NCBI GenBank assembly: GCA_016936355.1
Contig: JAFGYB010000074.1
Location: forward strand, 1 to 59,697
Direction of reading: 5' to 3'
Origin: Bacteroidales bacterium
GTDB lineage: Bacteria > Bacteroidota > Bacteroidia > Bacteroidales > F082
DNA length: 59,697 nt
Below the pieces are notes generated by a model, which saw nothing but the letters and a program-made list of their open reading frames with translations, was not told the DNA's origin and did no database searches. The position numbers were made by a program, and so were the translations under genes. Positions within the stretch are counted from its first letter, which is position 1. The number at the start of each line of letters is the position of its first letter. Shown one piece after another: positions 1-7,124 of the stretch.

Positions 1-11
1 CGTTGCCAGCA
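1..11 (+). repeat. Left terminal repeat of cassette-like unit 1
   Basis: GTTGCCAGCA at 2-11 is the exact reverse complement of TGCTGGCAAC at 839-848, on the far side of the next gene. The pair brackets one gene the way the 3-prime half-site (GTT side) and 5-prime half-site (AAC side) bracket an integron cassette. The rest of this junction lies upstream of the window. Confidence 0.6.
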
Positions 12-25
12 ATTTTAAAAAAAGA

Positions 26-832
26 ATGAAACCACAAGAAGTAATAAACAATATTGAAAGCGCTTATAAAAAAGCAGATATGATTTATGAGATGATGTTT
101 GCCCACTTCATACAATTGTCAGGATTTCATTTCAGGACAATAAAAATAAAACAAGGAAGCCTCATCTATAGAGCAAGATATTCTGTTGGCAATAATTCTT
201 TTGCAAAGTTATCTGATGTTTCATACCCTCAAAAAGAATTTGTTCAAAACTTTTCCAGACTAAACAGACCTTATCAAAATCTTTTCTACGCAAGTGAAAC
301 GGAAAAAACTTGCCTAAGCGAAATGATACCATATTGGATTGATAAATTTAATAAAGGCGACATTTTTTCTATCACCCTCGGAGAGTGGATTGTAAGAAAC
401 GAATTAAAATTAATTATTATTCCTGACGCAAGTAACATTAATGAAAGAAATATTAATGTTTTAGGTCAGTTGGACAAGCCTGAAATAGAATTTTGGAATT
501 ATTTTTCAAATAAATTTAAAACATCAACAAAGCAGGACAAAGACATCTATGAATTTACATCGGCATTTGGAAATGCTTTATGGCTAAACTCAAAAATACA
601 AAAAATTGATAGTGCTGGATTTATGTATAGTAGTGTTCAGTCTCCAAAAAATTTAAATATAGCATTATGTACTTCAAGTATTGATAATGGTGATTTGGTT
701 CCTGTTGAATTTGTTGAAATGCATGTTCAAAGAGGCGACTTGAACAAAAAAGGATTACCTACATATAAAGAAATTGGAGACAGAAAACGAGGTTTAATTG
801 ATTTAAATAAAGCACTTATTGACTGGAAATAA
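26..832 (+). CDS. RES-domain protein (putative NAD+-degrading toxin-like enzyme)
   Basis: The 268-residue protein carries the three signatures of the RES fold. These are an Arg near residues 48-50 (LIYRAR), a Glu in YASETEKTCLSEM (about 90-100) and a Ser in YSSVQSPKNLNIAL (about 201-214). Known RES toxins degrade or phosphorolyse NAD+ and usually pair with an Xre/DUF2384 antitoxin encoded just upstream. No antitoxin gene is visible here, and only 25 bases precede the start. The N-terminal ~40 residues are helical and outside the core. The gene is AT-rich, stands alone between inverted terminal repeats (2-11 and 839-848) and looks horizontally acquired. The family call is fairly firm; toxicity is inference. 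Confidence 0.7.
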   Translation: MKPQEVINNIESAYKKADMIYEMMFAHFIQLSGFHFRTIKIKQGSLIYRARYSVGNNSFAKLSDVSYPQKEFVQNFSRLNRPYQNLFYASETEKTCLSEMIPYWIDKFNKGDIFSITLGEWIVRNELKLIIIPDASNINERNINVLGQLDKPEIEFWNYFSNKFKTSTKQDKDIYEFTSAFGNALWLNSKIQKIDSAGFMYSSVQSPKNLNIALCTSSIDNGDLVPVEFVEMHVQRGDLNKKGLPTYKEIGDRKRGLIDLNKALIDWK

Positions 833-838
833 AAAAAC

Positions 839-977
839 TGCTGGCAACACAGGCTCATAAGCAATGCGGGCGAAACAGGTAAATACGAAATGAAATCAAT
901 AATAAAGCAAACCGGTAGTTACGCAGTGAAAGTTTTCAGAACCCGCACAGCTTCATACCCAAGGACCGTTAGCGGTA
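839..977 (+). repeat. attC-like hairpin junction 1
   Basis: This separates cassette-like units 1 and 2. It begins with TGCTGGCAAC (839-848), which pairs with the repeat upstream of the RES gene. It ends with GTTAGCGGTA (968-977), which pairs with the repeat downstream of the next gene. Inside it, 857-870 (ATAAGC..TGCGGG) can pair with 942-956 (CCCGCA..GCTT.AT), leaving a bulged C and two mismatches. The 18-mer CAACACAGGCTCATAAGC (845-862) recurs at 2964-2981. The GTT half-site is preceded by CC, as in the two other junctions. No coding potential is seen. Confidence 0.65.
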
Positions 978-1040
978 ATATGACGCAACCTCTCTCAAAG
1001 AGACTCATCTATGAGAGAAACAATTAAATCCAAAAGAAAA

Positions 1041-1607
1041 ATGAAAAAGTTATTAGTGATTAGTTTAGTTATCATGACATTGATATCCTGTGAAAAGGAT
1101 GATAATCAGAGAATAAATTTGGACAAAGACTATTTTCCTCTTCAAATTGGCAACCAATGGAATTTTGAATTAGCAGGAAAAGACTCAATAATTGAGATAA
1201 CTAAGATTAATGGAATAGACTATTATGAATTTGTAAATGACTATGGAACAACTTCATATTATCGAAAACAAGATAACCGAATCTATTTTAAGTCCTCCTC
1301 AGCAGAAAGCAAGGAAGAAATGAAGTTTAATTTAGCTGCTAATATCGGTGAGAAATGGGCATTTGGTGTTGGTTATGTTACTTTAGTCAGTAGAAATGCT
1401 ACTATAACTATTGGTGATACACAAGTTGATAGTTGTTTACAATTTAATTTCCACAATAAAGATTTGATTGATTATGGTTCTTCAATTTGGTTAGCACCTG
1501 GTATTGGATTTATTCAACAGACATGTCAGGAATGTTTTGGTTCAGCATTTGAAACCTTAAAACTAGAAACAGCCAGGATAAATGATCATTTGATTGAATT
1601 TGAATAA
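1041..1607 (+). CDS. Putative lipoprotein of unknown function
   Basis: The 188-residue protein starts MKKLLVISLVIM and runs into LISC, a type II signal peptide and lipobox with the Cys at about residue 17; acidic EKDDN residues follow. I chose ATG 1041 because the frame opening at 1011 would put ten charged residues before the signal peptide. The mature part has aromatic, beta-rich stretches (PLQIGNQWNF, WLAPGIGFIQQ), as in many Bacteroidota surface or periplasmic lipoproteins. Two cysteines (QTCQECFG) lie near the C-terminus. No family is recognised with confidence. It is the only gene of cassette-like unit 2 and is AT-rich. Confidence 0.75.
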   Translation: MKKLLVISLVIMTLISCEKDDNQRINLDKDYFPLQIGNQWNFELAGKDSIIEITKINGIDYYEFVNDYGTTSYYRKQDNRIYFKSSSAESKEEMKFNLAANIGEKWAFGVGYVTLVSRNATITIGDTQVDSCLQFNFHNKDLIDYGSSIWLAPGIGFIQQTCQECFGSAFETLKLETARINDHLIEFE

Positions 1608-1611
1608 ATAC

Positions 1612-1747
1612 TACCGCCAACAAGCAGTATAATTAATAAGGGGGAAGGCGGTTTGCGAGGCGTAGTAGCCCGCTTCAATTTATTCTGTATCTTGACGTGT
1701 GAAACTCACGCAATCCCTTACTAATCATACTGCCGTCCGTTCTGTGT
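1612..1747 (+). repeat. attC-like hairpin junction 2
   Basis: It begins with TACCGCCAAC (1612-1621), which matches the complement of 968-977 upstream of the same gene at 9 of 10 positions. It ends with GTTCTGTGT (1739-1747), which matches the complement of 2959-2967 beyond the next gene at 8 of 9. The long internal arm 1624-1642 pairs with 1715-1733 at 17 of 19 positions. A small CGTG/CACG hairpin sits near the tip. The internal sequence differs from junctions 1 and 3, but the plan is the same. Confidence 0.65.
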
Positions 1748-1777
1748 AATTAAAAACAAACCCATAAATAAAAACCC

Positions 1778-2956
1778 ATGAAACAATTAATTATTATCCT
1801 TTCAATCATTCTAACATCAGGAAATACTTTTGCCCAGTCAACTATAAAAGTTGGTGAACGGGCACCTGAAATCCATATTACAAATTGGATAAAAAATGTA
1901 CCGGCCGATCAGGAATTAAACAATAAATATATCGTTCTTGAATTTTGGGCCACCTGGTGCGGGCCTTGTATTGCAGCAGTACCGCACATGAATAAATTAC
2001 AGCAGGAATTTCATCCAAAAGACCTCTATTATCTTTCAATGACCGATGAATCGGCAGCACAGATTGAAAGAACGTTGAAACGCATACATTTTAGTTCAAT
2101 AGTGGTTACAGATACCACAACGCAAACTCAAATCAATTTCGGAGACGGTGTGAAGGGATTGGAGGCTTTTCCGCTCACGGTTTTAATAAATAAAAACGGG
2201 ATAATTGAGTGGATAGGAGAACCACAAAAATTAGACGCCAAGATGATGTCGAAATTTCTCTCTAATTCGTTGACAGCAAATAGCAAGCCCGGAATAGATG
2301 AACATCATACTCAGCAAGGGGTACAGGAAGCATTGAGCTTTAAGGACCTTTTGCAGAAAAAAGACATGAAGAATTATTTTCAATGGAAAGAGACATCAAG
2401 CCAACAACCATCAAAAATAGCAATAGGCACTATGATAATAGCCTTGAACGCTTACAGTTTAGAAAATATTTACAATGATATTTTCAAGATTACTAACAAA
2501 CAATTAAAACTACCTGAGAACTTGAAAAATAAAAGGTATGATATTCTTTACAAGAATACCGAGAATCCACAAAATACAGGGGTACTTGAAAATGATCTAT
2601 TGAACGCGCTTCATTTAATAAAACACACAGAAACAAAACTGATAAGAGAAAATATTGTTTCCATTTCAGATAGTTCACTTTTAGAAAAAACTTTAGAAAA
2701 AACCGTTTCACATGAATCAGAAGCAGGTGACAAAATAATCTTTACCCGATCTACGATTAGCGAGGTCGTAAATAAATTGTCGAATAATTCTTCCGGACAA
2801 TCCTATGTATTTAATGGAAAGGATAAGACAAAATATGATTTTATAATAGGGACAAAATCAAAAGATGAGATTATAAAAAGCCTGAAATCATATGGATTAT
2901 TGGTAAAAGAAAAAGATGTGAAAGTAAACTATACAATTCTAACTGAAAAAAAATAA
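1778..2956 (+). CDS. Exported TlpA-like thioredoxin-fold protein
   Basis: The 392-residue protein has a signal peptide (residues 1-20, ending FAQS) and an AhpC/TSA-TlpA-type thioredoxin domain. The active site is WCGPC (Cys61 and Cys64), with the cis-Pro at Pro132 (EAFPLTVLIN). Such proteins are periplasmic thiol-disulfide reductants or handle extracytoplasmic redox. About 200 further residues contain no obvious motif. The end (SYGLLVKEKDVKVNYTIL) resembles the C-terminus of TIGR03435/DUF3738 proteins, a family often fused to TlpA domains, but this is only an impression. It is the single gene of cassette-like unit 3 and AT-rich like its neighbours. The thioredoxin call is firm; the substrate is unknown. 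Confidence 0.8.
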   Translation: MKQLIIILSIILTSGNTFAQSTIKVGERAPEIHITNWIKNVPADQELNNKYIVLEFWATWCGPCIAAVPHMNKLQQEFHPKDLYYLSMTDESAAQIERTLKRIHFSSIVVTDTTTQTQINFGDGVKGLEAFPLTVLINKNGIIEWIGEPQKLDAKMMSKFLSNSLTANSKPGIDEHHTQQGVQEALSFKDLLQKKDMKNYFQWKETSSQQPSKIAIGTMIIALNAYSLENIYNDIFKITNKQLKLPENLKNKRYDILYKNTENPQNTGVLENDLLNALHLIKHTETKLIRENIVSISDSSLLEKTLEKTVSHESEAGDKIIFTRSTISEVVNKLSNNSSGQSYVFNGKDKTKYDFIIGTKSKDEIIKSLKSYGLLVKEKDVKVNYTILTEKK

Positions 2957-2958
2957 CC

Positions 2959-3026
2959 ACACACAACACAGGCTCATAAGCCATCGGCCTGAGGCAGGCT
3001 GCGCATGGCCCGAACCGTTGGCGTGC
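2959..3026 (+). repeat. attC-like hairpin junction 3 (short form)
   Basis: It begins with ACACACAAC (2959-2967), the near-complement of 1739-1747. It shares the 18-mer CAACACAGGCTCATAAGC (2964-2981) with junction 1. Its internal stem is GCCAT (2980-2984) with ATGGC (3005-3009), plus GCCTG (2987-2991) with CAGGC (2995-2999). It ends with GTTGGCGTGC (3017-3026). The expected partner GCACGCCAAC beyond the next gene is not found, so the fourth unit seems to have lost its right end. Confidence 0.6.
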
Positions 3027-3057
3027 ATTATTAACAAAAAAACGAAACAAGAAGATT

Positions 3058-3243
3058 ATGGATACTTTAATGGTACTATTGATTGTACTCTCAGCCATTC
3101 TATGGGTTTGGGCTGTGTACGATATTAATAAAACAAGAATCCACACTAAGATGAGCCTGTTGTGGCTTTTACTGGTATTGATTTTCCCAATGATTGGACC
3201 CCTTATTTATTTTCAAATGAAAAGAAGACTTTTGACCCGGTGA
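3058..3243 (+). CDS. Small membrane protein, PLDc_N-like
   Basis: The 61-residue protein has two transmembrane segments (about 3-21 and 33-51). The second contains WLLLVLIFPMIGPLIYF followed by basic residues. This matches the PLDc_N (phospholipase D N-terminal) module, which occurs both as the membrane anchor of cardiolipin synthases and as stand-alone small proteins of unknown role. It lies directly after junction 3, in the same orientation as the three preceding cassette-like genes. Confidence 0.65.
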   Translation: MDTLMVLLIVLSAILWVWAVYDINKTRIHTKMSLLWLLLVLIFPMIGPLIYFQMKRRLLTR

Positions 3244-3520
3244 AGATTGCAACCTGGATTTGCAACGACCATTTAAAAAGAAGTTGGAACATCTTTCAGG
3301 CTTCAGCCGACTTTTGCATTATCCCCTCGCTCTCGCAAAGCCTGCTTCGGGCCATCAAGGTCTCTGACATGTGAGTCGAAATAAATAAAGTTTATATCTT
3401 TATCTTCTCGCCCGGTCGTTTGTTACTGCCCCCGGCAGACAAGTGTACCCGGCGACAGCACTTATCAAATTCACAAGGGGCTCATCGGAGCACTGCGTGA
3501 GAAATAAAATACATACTGTT

Positions 3521-3739
3521 ATGATCAAAAAAGTAATCGGAATCCTATTAATAGCCGGTGCCCTGGCAACAGGGTATTACGGCATCCATCAGCTCAACGA
3601 AAACAGCGGCGCTTCATTAAAAATCGGGAATGTCGAATTGGGCGTTACCAATACCAAAGAACGCAATCAGGACTATGTTTACCTGGGCATTGCGGTGCTC
3701 CTGCTGGGAGGCGGTATTTATGTGCTGACAAAGAAATAA
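3521..3739 (+). CDS. Small two-TM membrane protein, DUF3185-like
   Basis: The 72-residue protein starting MIKKVIGILLIAG has two hydrophobic segments (about 4-22 and 52-69) around a short polar loop. This resembles DUF3185-type small membrane proteins of unknown function. I placed the start at 3521 rather than 3443, because the upstream 26 residues are non-hydrophobic, Cys/Arg-containing and unlike a protein N-terminus. The gene is GC-richer than the island before it, so the ordinary chromosome has resumed by here. Confidence 0.55.
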   Translation: MIKKVIGILLIAGALATGYYGIHQLNENSGASLKIGNVELGVTNTKERNQDYVYLGIAVLLLGGGIYVLTKK

Positions 3740-3874
3740 CCCTCTTCAGCCCCCTGCTCCCGCGACGCCTGCCGGCGTGCCTTGTGTGCGGAGTAAAAGA
3801 GTCTGCTGGTTACGTTTGTTTCCTAAAGAGTAAAGCGTTATCTTTATTCTCTGACATTTTTTATCGTTCAGGAA

Positions 3875-4600
3875 ATGAAAGCAAGCCTTCTTCTGAATCC
3901 CTTCCTTTCCTATTACAGGTCACGAAAAATTTCGTTTTACAGTTACCTTGGCATTGTTTTGATGATTTGTGTTTCCAAAATCATCATCGTATGGTCGGGC
4001 GCCAGCCATCCGCTGGCTACCAATTCGGCGTTGCACTGGAGCAACATCCTCATTATACTTGGAATCGGTTTTCTGCTGATGGTCTTTGCGCCGTACGGCG
4101 GCATTGAACGTTCGCCCGATGCCTACAAAAAAATCAATGGCTATTTGTATGTTCCCATGCTCTTGGGCATCGCGTTCGGGATGTATGAAATTGTGATGAG
4201 CCTGATCCTGAAGTATCCCAATTTTCATGTTCCGTTTCCCTTGTCCGTTCCGGTTTACCTTTCGGGTGGCACTTTGTACGAGATCAAATACCACCTCATT
4301 CCCATTACAGCCGCCTCCATCCTGCTGGTCAGGATTTTTAACCAACGATACGCCACGCTCATTTTCTGGATACTGGCCCTGGCATTGTCCGTCTATGAAC
4401 CTTACAAACAAGTCAGTTCCATGATCGACTGGAAGATCATCAGCGGAACGTTCTGGATTGCCGAAACGGCCGTGGGCATTTTCATTGCCAACATCATTCC
4501 CTTTTACTTTCTGAAGAAACACGGTTTTGTTTCCATGCTGGTCATGCGCCTGACCACCTATGTAATCTGGCACATCATTTGGCCGCCCCTGTATTTTTAA
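3875..4600 (+). CDS. Polytopic membrane protein of unknown function
   Basis: The 241-residue protein has about six transmembrane segments, at roughly 20-38, 55-73, 93-113, 135-155, 160-180 and 195-215. The start is preceded by an AGGAA sequence at a proper distance. The stretch LYEIKYHLIPITAAS and the ending TYVIWHIIWP are faintly like motifs of CPBP-type intramembrane proteases, but the EExxR motif is missing. I therefore do not assign a protease. A 217-residue frame on the opposite strand is taken as a shadow. Confidence 0.6.
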   Translation: MKASLLLNPFLSYYRSRKISFYSYLGIVLMICVSKIIIVWSGASHPLATNSALHWSNILIILGIGFLLMVFAPYGGIERSPDAYKKINGYLYVPMLLGIAFGMYEIVMSLILKYPNFHVPFPLSVPVYLSGGTLYEIKYHLIPITAASILLVRIFNQRYATLIFWILALALSVYEPYKQVSSMIDWKIISGTFWIAETAVGIFIANIIPFYFLKKHGFVSMLVMRLTTYVIWHIIWPPLYF

Positions 4601-4755
4601 TGCGGCCGGGATGGGAACGGCAGCGCCCGGCAGAGGAGACCGATGTGCAGTAAGGCGGCAAGGGCGACGAAGAGAAGCCCCTTGTACGCCTGTTATGGAA
4701 CACGGGCACCGGTGACGGGACTAGAGTGGACAGCCCGAAAAGCCGCCCCGGTAAA

Positions 4756-5196
4756 TCAGGCTTTGTAGATGAGATAAAACGTCATGGACGTGAGGGTGAG
4801 CGCCGTGGCGAATCCGTAGTAAAACAGGGCGTATTTGAATTTGCTTTCGGCCGAATAGGATTTCACGGTAAAGATCTTCCCGATCTGGGCCAGCAACACG
4901 GCAAACAACATCACACTGAAGTGCTCGATGGACCAGAACCGCAACGACAGTACATGGCTGACCTGATCGGCCGAATGAATGAAGTATTTGTCGGCGGGCA
5001 TCATAAAGTAGAGGGTAATGCCCAGGAAAAGTCCCAGGTACAGCAAACCGATAAACGAATTCTCCAGCCACACATATTTGGCCGAATATTCCGATTTTTT
5101 GACAATACCCACAAAGAGCAGCACCGAAAACACCAGCGACACCAGCATGAACAACACACTGGACCAAATATGAATATGCAGAAGCACTTTATACAT
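4756..5196 (-). CDS. Four-TM membrane protein, cytochrome b-like family
   Basis: The 146-residue protein starts MYKVLLHIHIWSSVLF and has four transmembrane segments with several histidines (HIH near residue 8, IEHFSVML near 95). Bacteroidota encode a family of this size and start, often annotated as cytochrome b-like, but heme binding has not been shown to my knowledge. ATG 5196 is preferred over the adjacent GTG 5199. A good promoter (5216-5246) lies just upstream. A longer frame on the plus strand across this gene (4726-5241) is a shadow. Confidence 0.65.
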   Translation of the reverse strand: MYKVLLHIHIWSSVLFMLVSLVFSVLLFVGIVKKSEYSAKYVWLENSFIGLLYLGLFLGITLYFMMPADKYFIHSADQVSHVLSLRFWSIEHFSVMLFAVLLAQIGKIFTVKSYSAESKFKYALFYYGFATALTLTSMTFYLIYKA

Positions 5197-5215
5197 CACT
5201 CAAAAATAGGGAATA

Positions 5216-5246
5216 CAAAGGTAATCTACTCCGGGGTTTAACAAAA
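5216..5246 (-). promoter_or_regulatory. Bacteroidota-type promoter for the four-TM protein
   Basis: Reading the minus strand, TTTTG (5246-5242) is followed 18 bases later by TACCTTTG (5223-5216). This fits the -33 TTG and -7 TAnnTTTG consensus of the Bacteroidota primary sigma factor. A second TACCTTTG on the plus strand (5285-5292) serves the divergent nitroreductase gene. Confidence 0.65.
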
Positions 5247-5314
5247 TTTTTAGAAAAAAGAATTTAATAACGTACTGTTCTGCGTACCTTTGCAAAAAAG
5301 AAAAGATACGATCT

Positions 5315-5878
5315 ATGGGCGAAACATCGAATGGAGATCATCGTTTAACAGAGTTAATGAACAAGCGCTGGAGTCCCCGCGGATATTCGGACAGAGAAGT
5401 AAGAGAGGAACAAATCCATGCGTTGCTGGAAGCAGCCCGCTGGGCACCGTCAGCAAACAATGCTCAGCCGTGGCGTTTCGTGGTTACACGAAAAGGGGAT
5501 GAACGGTTCGCCAAAATATTGGATGCCATGAGCGACTGGAACAAACGCTGGGTACAACACGTTCCGGTTTTGGTTCTGAATCTGGCTCAGAAAGAATTTT
5601 CCTTTAAACAGGAAGTAAATCCTACGGCACAATATGATTTGGGACAAGCCGTTTTTGCCATGGCACTCAAAGCGGTGGATTTGGGTTTGGTAGCTCATCA
5701 GATGAGTGGTTTCGACCATGAAAAAGTATTGAAAGACCTGGACATTCCGGATGGATATGAAGCCGTATCGACCATTGCGTTTGGCTATCTGGGTGACGAT
5801 TCCAACCTTCCTGATGATCTGAAAGAAAGCGAAAAAAGGGAGCGCATCCGAAAACCCATTGACGACCTGTTGTTTTAA
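5315..5878 (+). CDS. Nitroreductase-family FMN oxidoreductase
   Basis: The 187-residue protein has the nitroreductase fold signatures. NKRWSPRGYSDREV and EAARWAPSANNAQPWRFVV near the N-terminus form the FMN-binding SxxNxQPWxF element. GQAVFAMALKAVDLGLVAHQMSGFD lies at mid-chain, and AFGYLGDDSNLPDDL near the end. Enzymes of this family reduce nitro compounds, quinones or other acceptors with NAD(P)H; the natural substrate cannot be told. The -7 element TACCTTTG (5285-5292) lies 22 bases before the ATG. The next gene follows after 11 bases, so the two are probably cotranscribed. Confidence 0.85.
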   Translation: MGETSNGDHRLTELMNKRWSPRGYSDREVREEQIHALLEAARWAPSANNAQPWRFVVTRKGDERFAKILDAMSDWNKRWVQHVPVLVLNLAQKEFSFKQEVNPTAQYDLGQAVFAMALKAVDLGLVAHQMSGFDHEKVLKDLDIPDGYEAVSTIAFGYLGDDSNLPDDLKESEKRERIRKPIDDLLF

Positions 5879-5889
5879 TCAAACCCACC

Positions 5890-6888
5890 ATGAAAAGAAT
5901 CCTGACTTTCCTCTCTTTCGCTGTTTTGTTTCTGATGCTGTCGGCCTGCGGCAACAGCCAGCACACATCCCAACAAAAGACAACAAAGAAACAAGCCTCC
6001 GTTTCGGTTCCCGATTTCAATGCCGATTCGGCCTACGCCTATGTGGCCAAACAGGTATCGTTTGGTCCGCGCGTACCGGGCACCCCGGCGCATAAGGCCT
6101 GCGAAAACTGGCTGGTGAAGAAATTCAGGGCATACAGCGATACGGTGATTGTGCAGCGTTTTCAGGCCAAAACCTACGACGGCGTGCTGCGCAAAGGCGC
6201 CAACATCATTGCTTCATTTGAACCGAACAACCCCAACCGTATCTTGCTCATGGCCCACTGGGATTCGCGGCCTTTTGCCGACCACGACAAAAACCCGAAA
6301 AACTGGAACAAACCCATTGAGGCGGCCAACGACGGCGCCAGCGGGGTCGGTGTTTTGCTGGAAATGGCCCGGCAGTTTCACCTGCATCATCCCCAGGTAG
6401 GGGTAGATATCGTGTTGTTTGACCTGGAAGACTGGGGTCCCCCGAAGTATTTAAATTTTAAAAACGGCGATGATTTCTGGGCGCTGGGTGCTCAGTACTG
6501 GTCGCACCATCCCCAGGTACCGGGCTACTCCGCCAAATTCGGCATCCTGCTGGACATGGTGGGAGCCAAAAATGCCCAGTTTCCCAAGGAATATTTCTCA
6601 AGGCAATACGCCGGATATTATGTGAATATGATCTGGAGAACCGCCCGTGCCCTGGGATACGACAATTACTTTATCAACATCAACGGCGATCCCATCGACG
6701 ACGACCACAAATACGTGAATGAAATTGCCGGCATTCCTTCGGTAGACATCATCCAGCTGGATCCCAACAGCAGCAACGGTACGTTCTGGGAATACTGGCA
6801 CACCACCCACGACACCCTCGACAAAATCGACAAACAAACACTGAAAGTTGTCGGACAGGTGTTGCTGAATGTGGTTTATACGCAATAA
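5890..6888 (+). CDS. Glutaminyl-peptide cyclotransferase-like M28 zinc hydrolase (lipoprotein)
   Basis: The 332-residue protein has a lipobox (LMLSACGNS, Cys20), so it is a lipoprotein. It carries the M28/glutaminyl cyclase core: HWDSRPFADHD, then NDGASGVGVLLEMAR with the zinc Asp, then DLEDWG with the zinc or acid Glu, then LDMVGAKNAQF and DDDHKYVN with the zinc His. The HWDSRP element and the overall length match bacterial type II glutaminyl cyclases of Bacteroidota. These convert N-terminal Gln of exported proteins to pyroglutamate after signal-peptide cleavage. An aminopeptidase role is less likely but possible. Confidence 0.85.
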   Translation: MKRILTFLSFAVLFLMLSACGNSQHTSQQKTTKKQASVSVPDFNADSAYAYVAKQVSFGPRVPGTPAHKACENWLVKKFRAYSDTVIVQRFQAKTYDGVLRKGANIIASFEPNNPNRILLMAHWDSRPFADHDKNPKNWNKPIEAANDGASGVGVLLEMARQFHLHHPQVGVDIVLFDLEDWGPPKYLNFKNGDDFWALGAQYWSHHPQVPGYSAKFGILLDMVGAKNAQFPKEYFSRQYAGYYVNMIWRTARALGYDNYFININGDPIDDDHKYVNEIAGIPSVDIIQLDPNSSNGTFWEYWHTTHDTLDKIDKQTLKVVGQVLLNVVYTQ

Positions 6889-6910
6889 ACAACAAGTCGT
6901 CACTGTGGTG

Positions 6911-7058
6911 ATCCCGATCCATCGGGATTCAGCTTACAAATCTCCATATGTAGAATCTGGAATTGTAAATGGTGATTCGGAAATCGCACGATCCCGATAC
7001 GCTACGCTATCGGGATTGTTCGACCAGCAAATCTCAAAGTGCCATGCTTTTGAGATTT
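6911..7058. repeat. Cluster of intergenic palindromes
   Basis: The 236-base gap between two convergent genes holds three stem-loops. The first is ATCCCGAT (6911-6918) with ATCGGGAT (6921-6928). The second is ATCCCGATA (6991-6999) with TATCGGGAT (7008-7016) around an 8-base loop CGCTACGC. The third is a 10-base stem AAATCTCAAA/TTTTGAGATTT around 7030-7058. The first two share the ATCCCGAT arm, which suggests a REP-like dispersed repeat. Confidence 0.6.
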
Positions 7059-7072
7059 GGGTCTCACGAAAA

Positions 7073-7108
7073 AAAAACCGGCGCGGGAAAAACTCCCGGC
7101 CGGTTTTC
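7073..7108. terminator. Bidirectional terminator between convergent genes
   Basis: AAAACCGGC on the left pairs with GCCGGTTTT on the right around a GGGA/TCCC extension and an AAAAC loop. A and T runs flank both sides, so it can end both the plus-strand cyclotransferase transcript and the minus-strand etf transcript. Confidence 0.8.
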
Positions 7109-7124
7109 AATTACAAAAACAACG

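Noticed and set aside
839..3026. Canonical class 1 type attC sites
   Set aside because: The half-sites keep GTT/AAC but do not fit GTTRRRY/RYYYAAC (GTTGCCA, GTTAGCG, GTTCTGT, GTTGGCG), and no intI gene is present. They are therefore described only as attC-like.
3162..3374. 70-residue frame overlapping the PLDc_N-like gene
   Set aside because: It overlaps in another frame, has no start signal and no family resemblance.
3920..4573. 217-residue frame on the minus strand
   Set aside because: It lies fully antisense to the six-TM membrane protein gene and has shadow-like composition (His/Gln/Asn-rich, no domain).
4726..5241. 171-residue frame on the plus strand
   Set aside because: It is antisense to the four-TM protein, which has a promoter and hydrophobic periodicity; this frame is charged and featureless.
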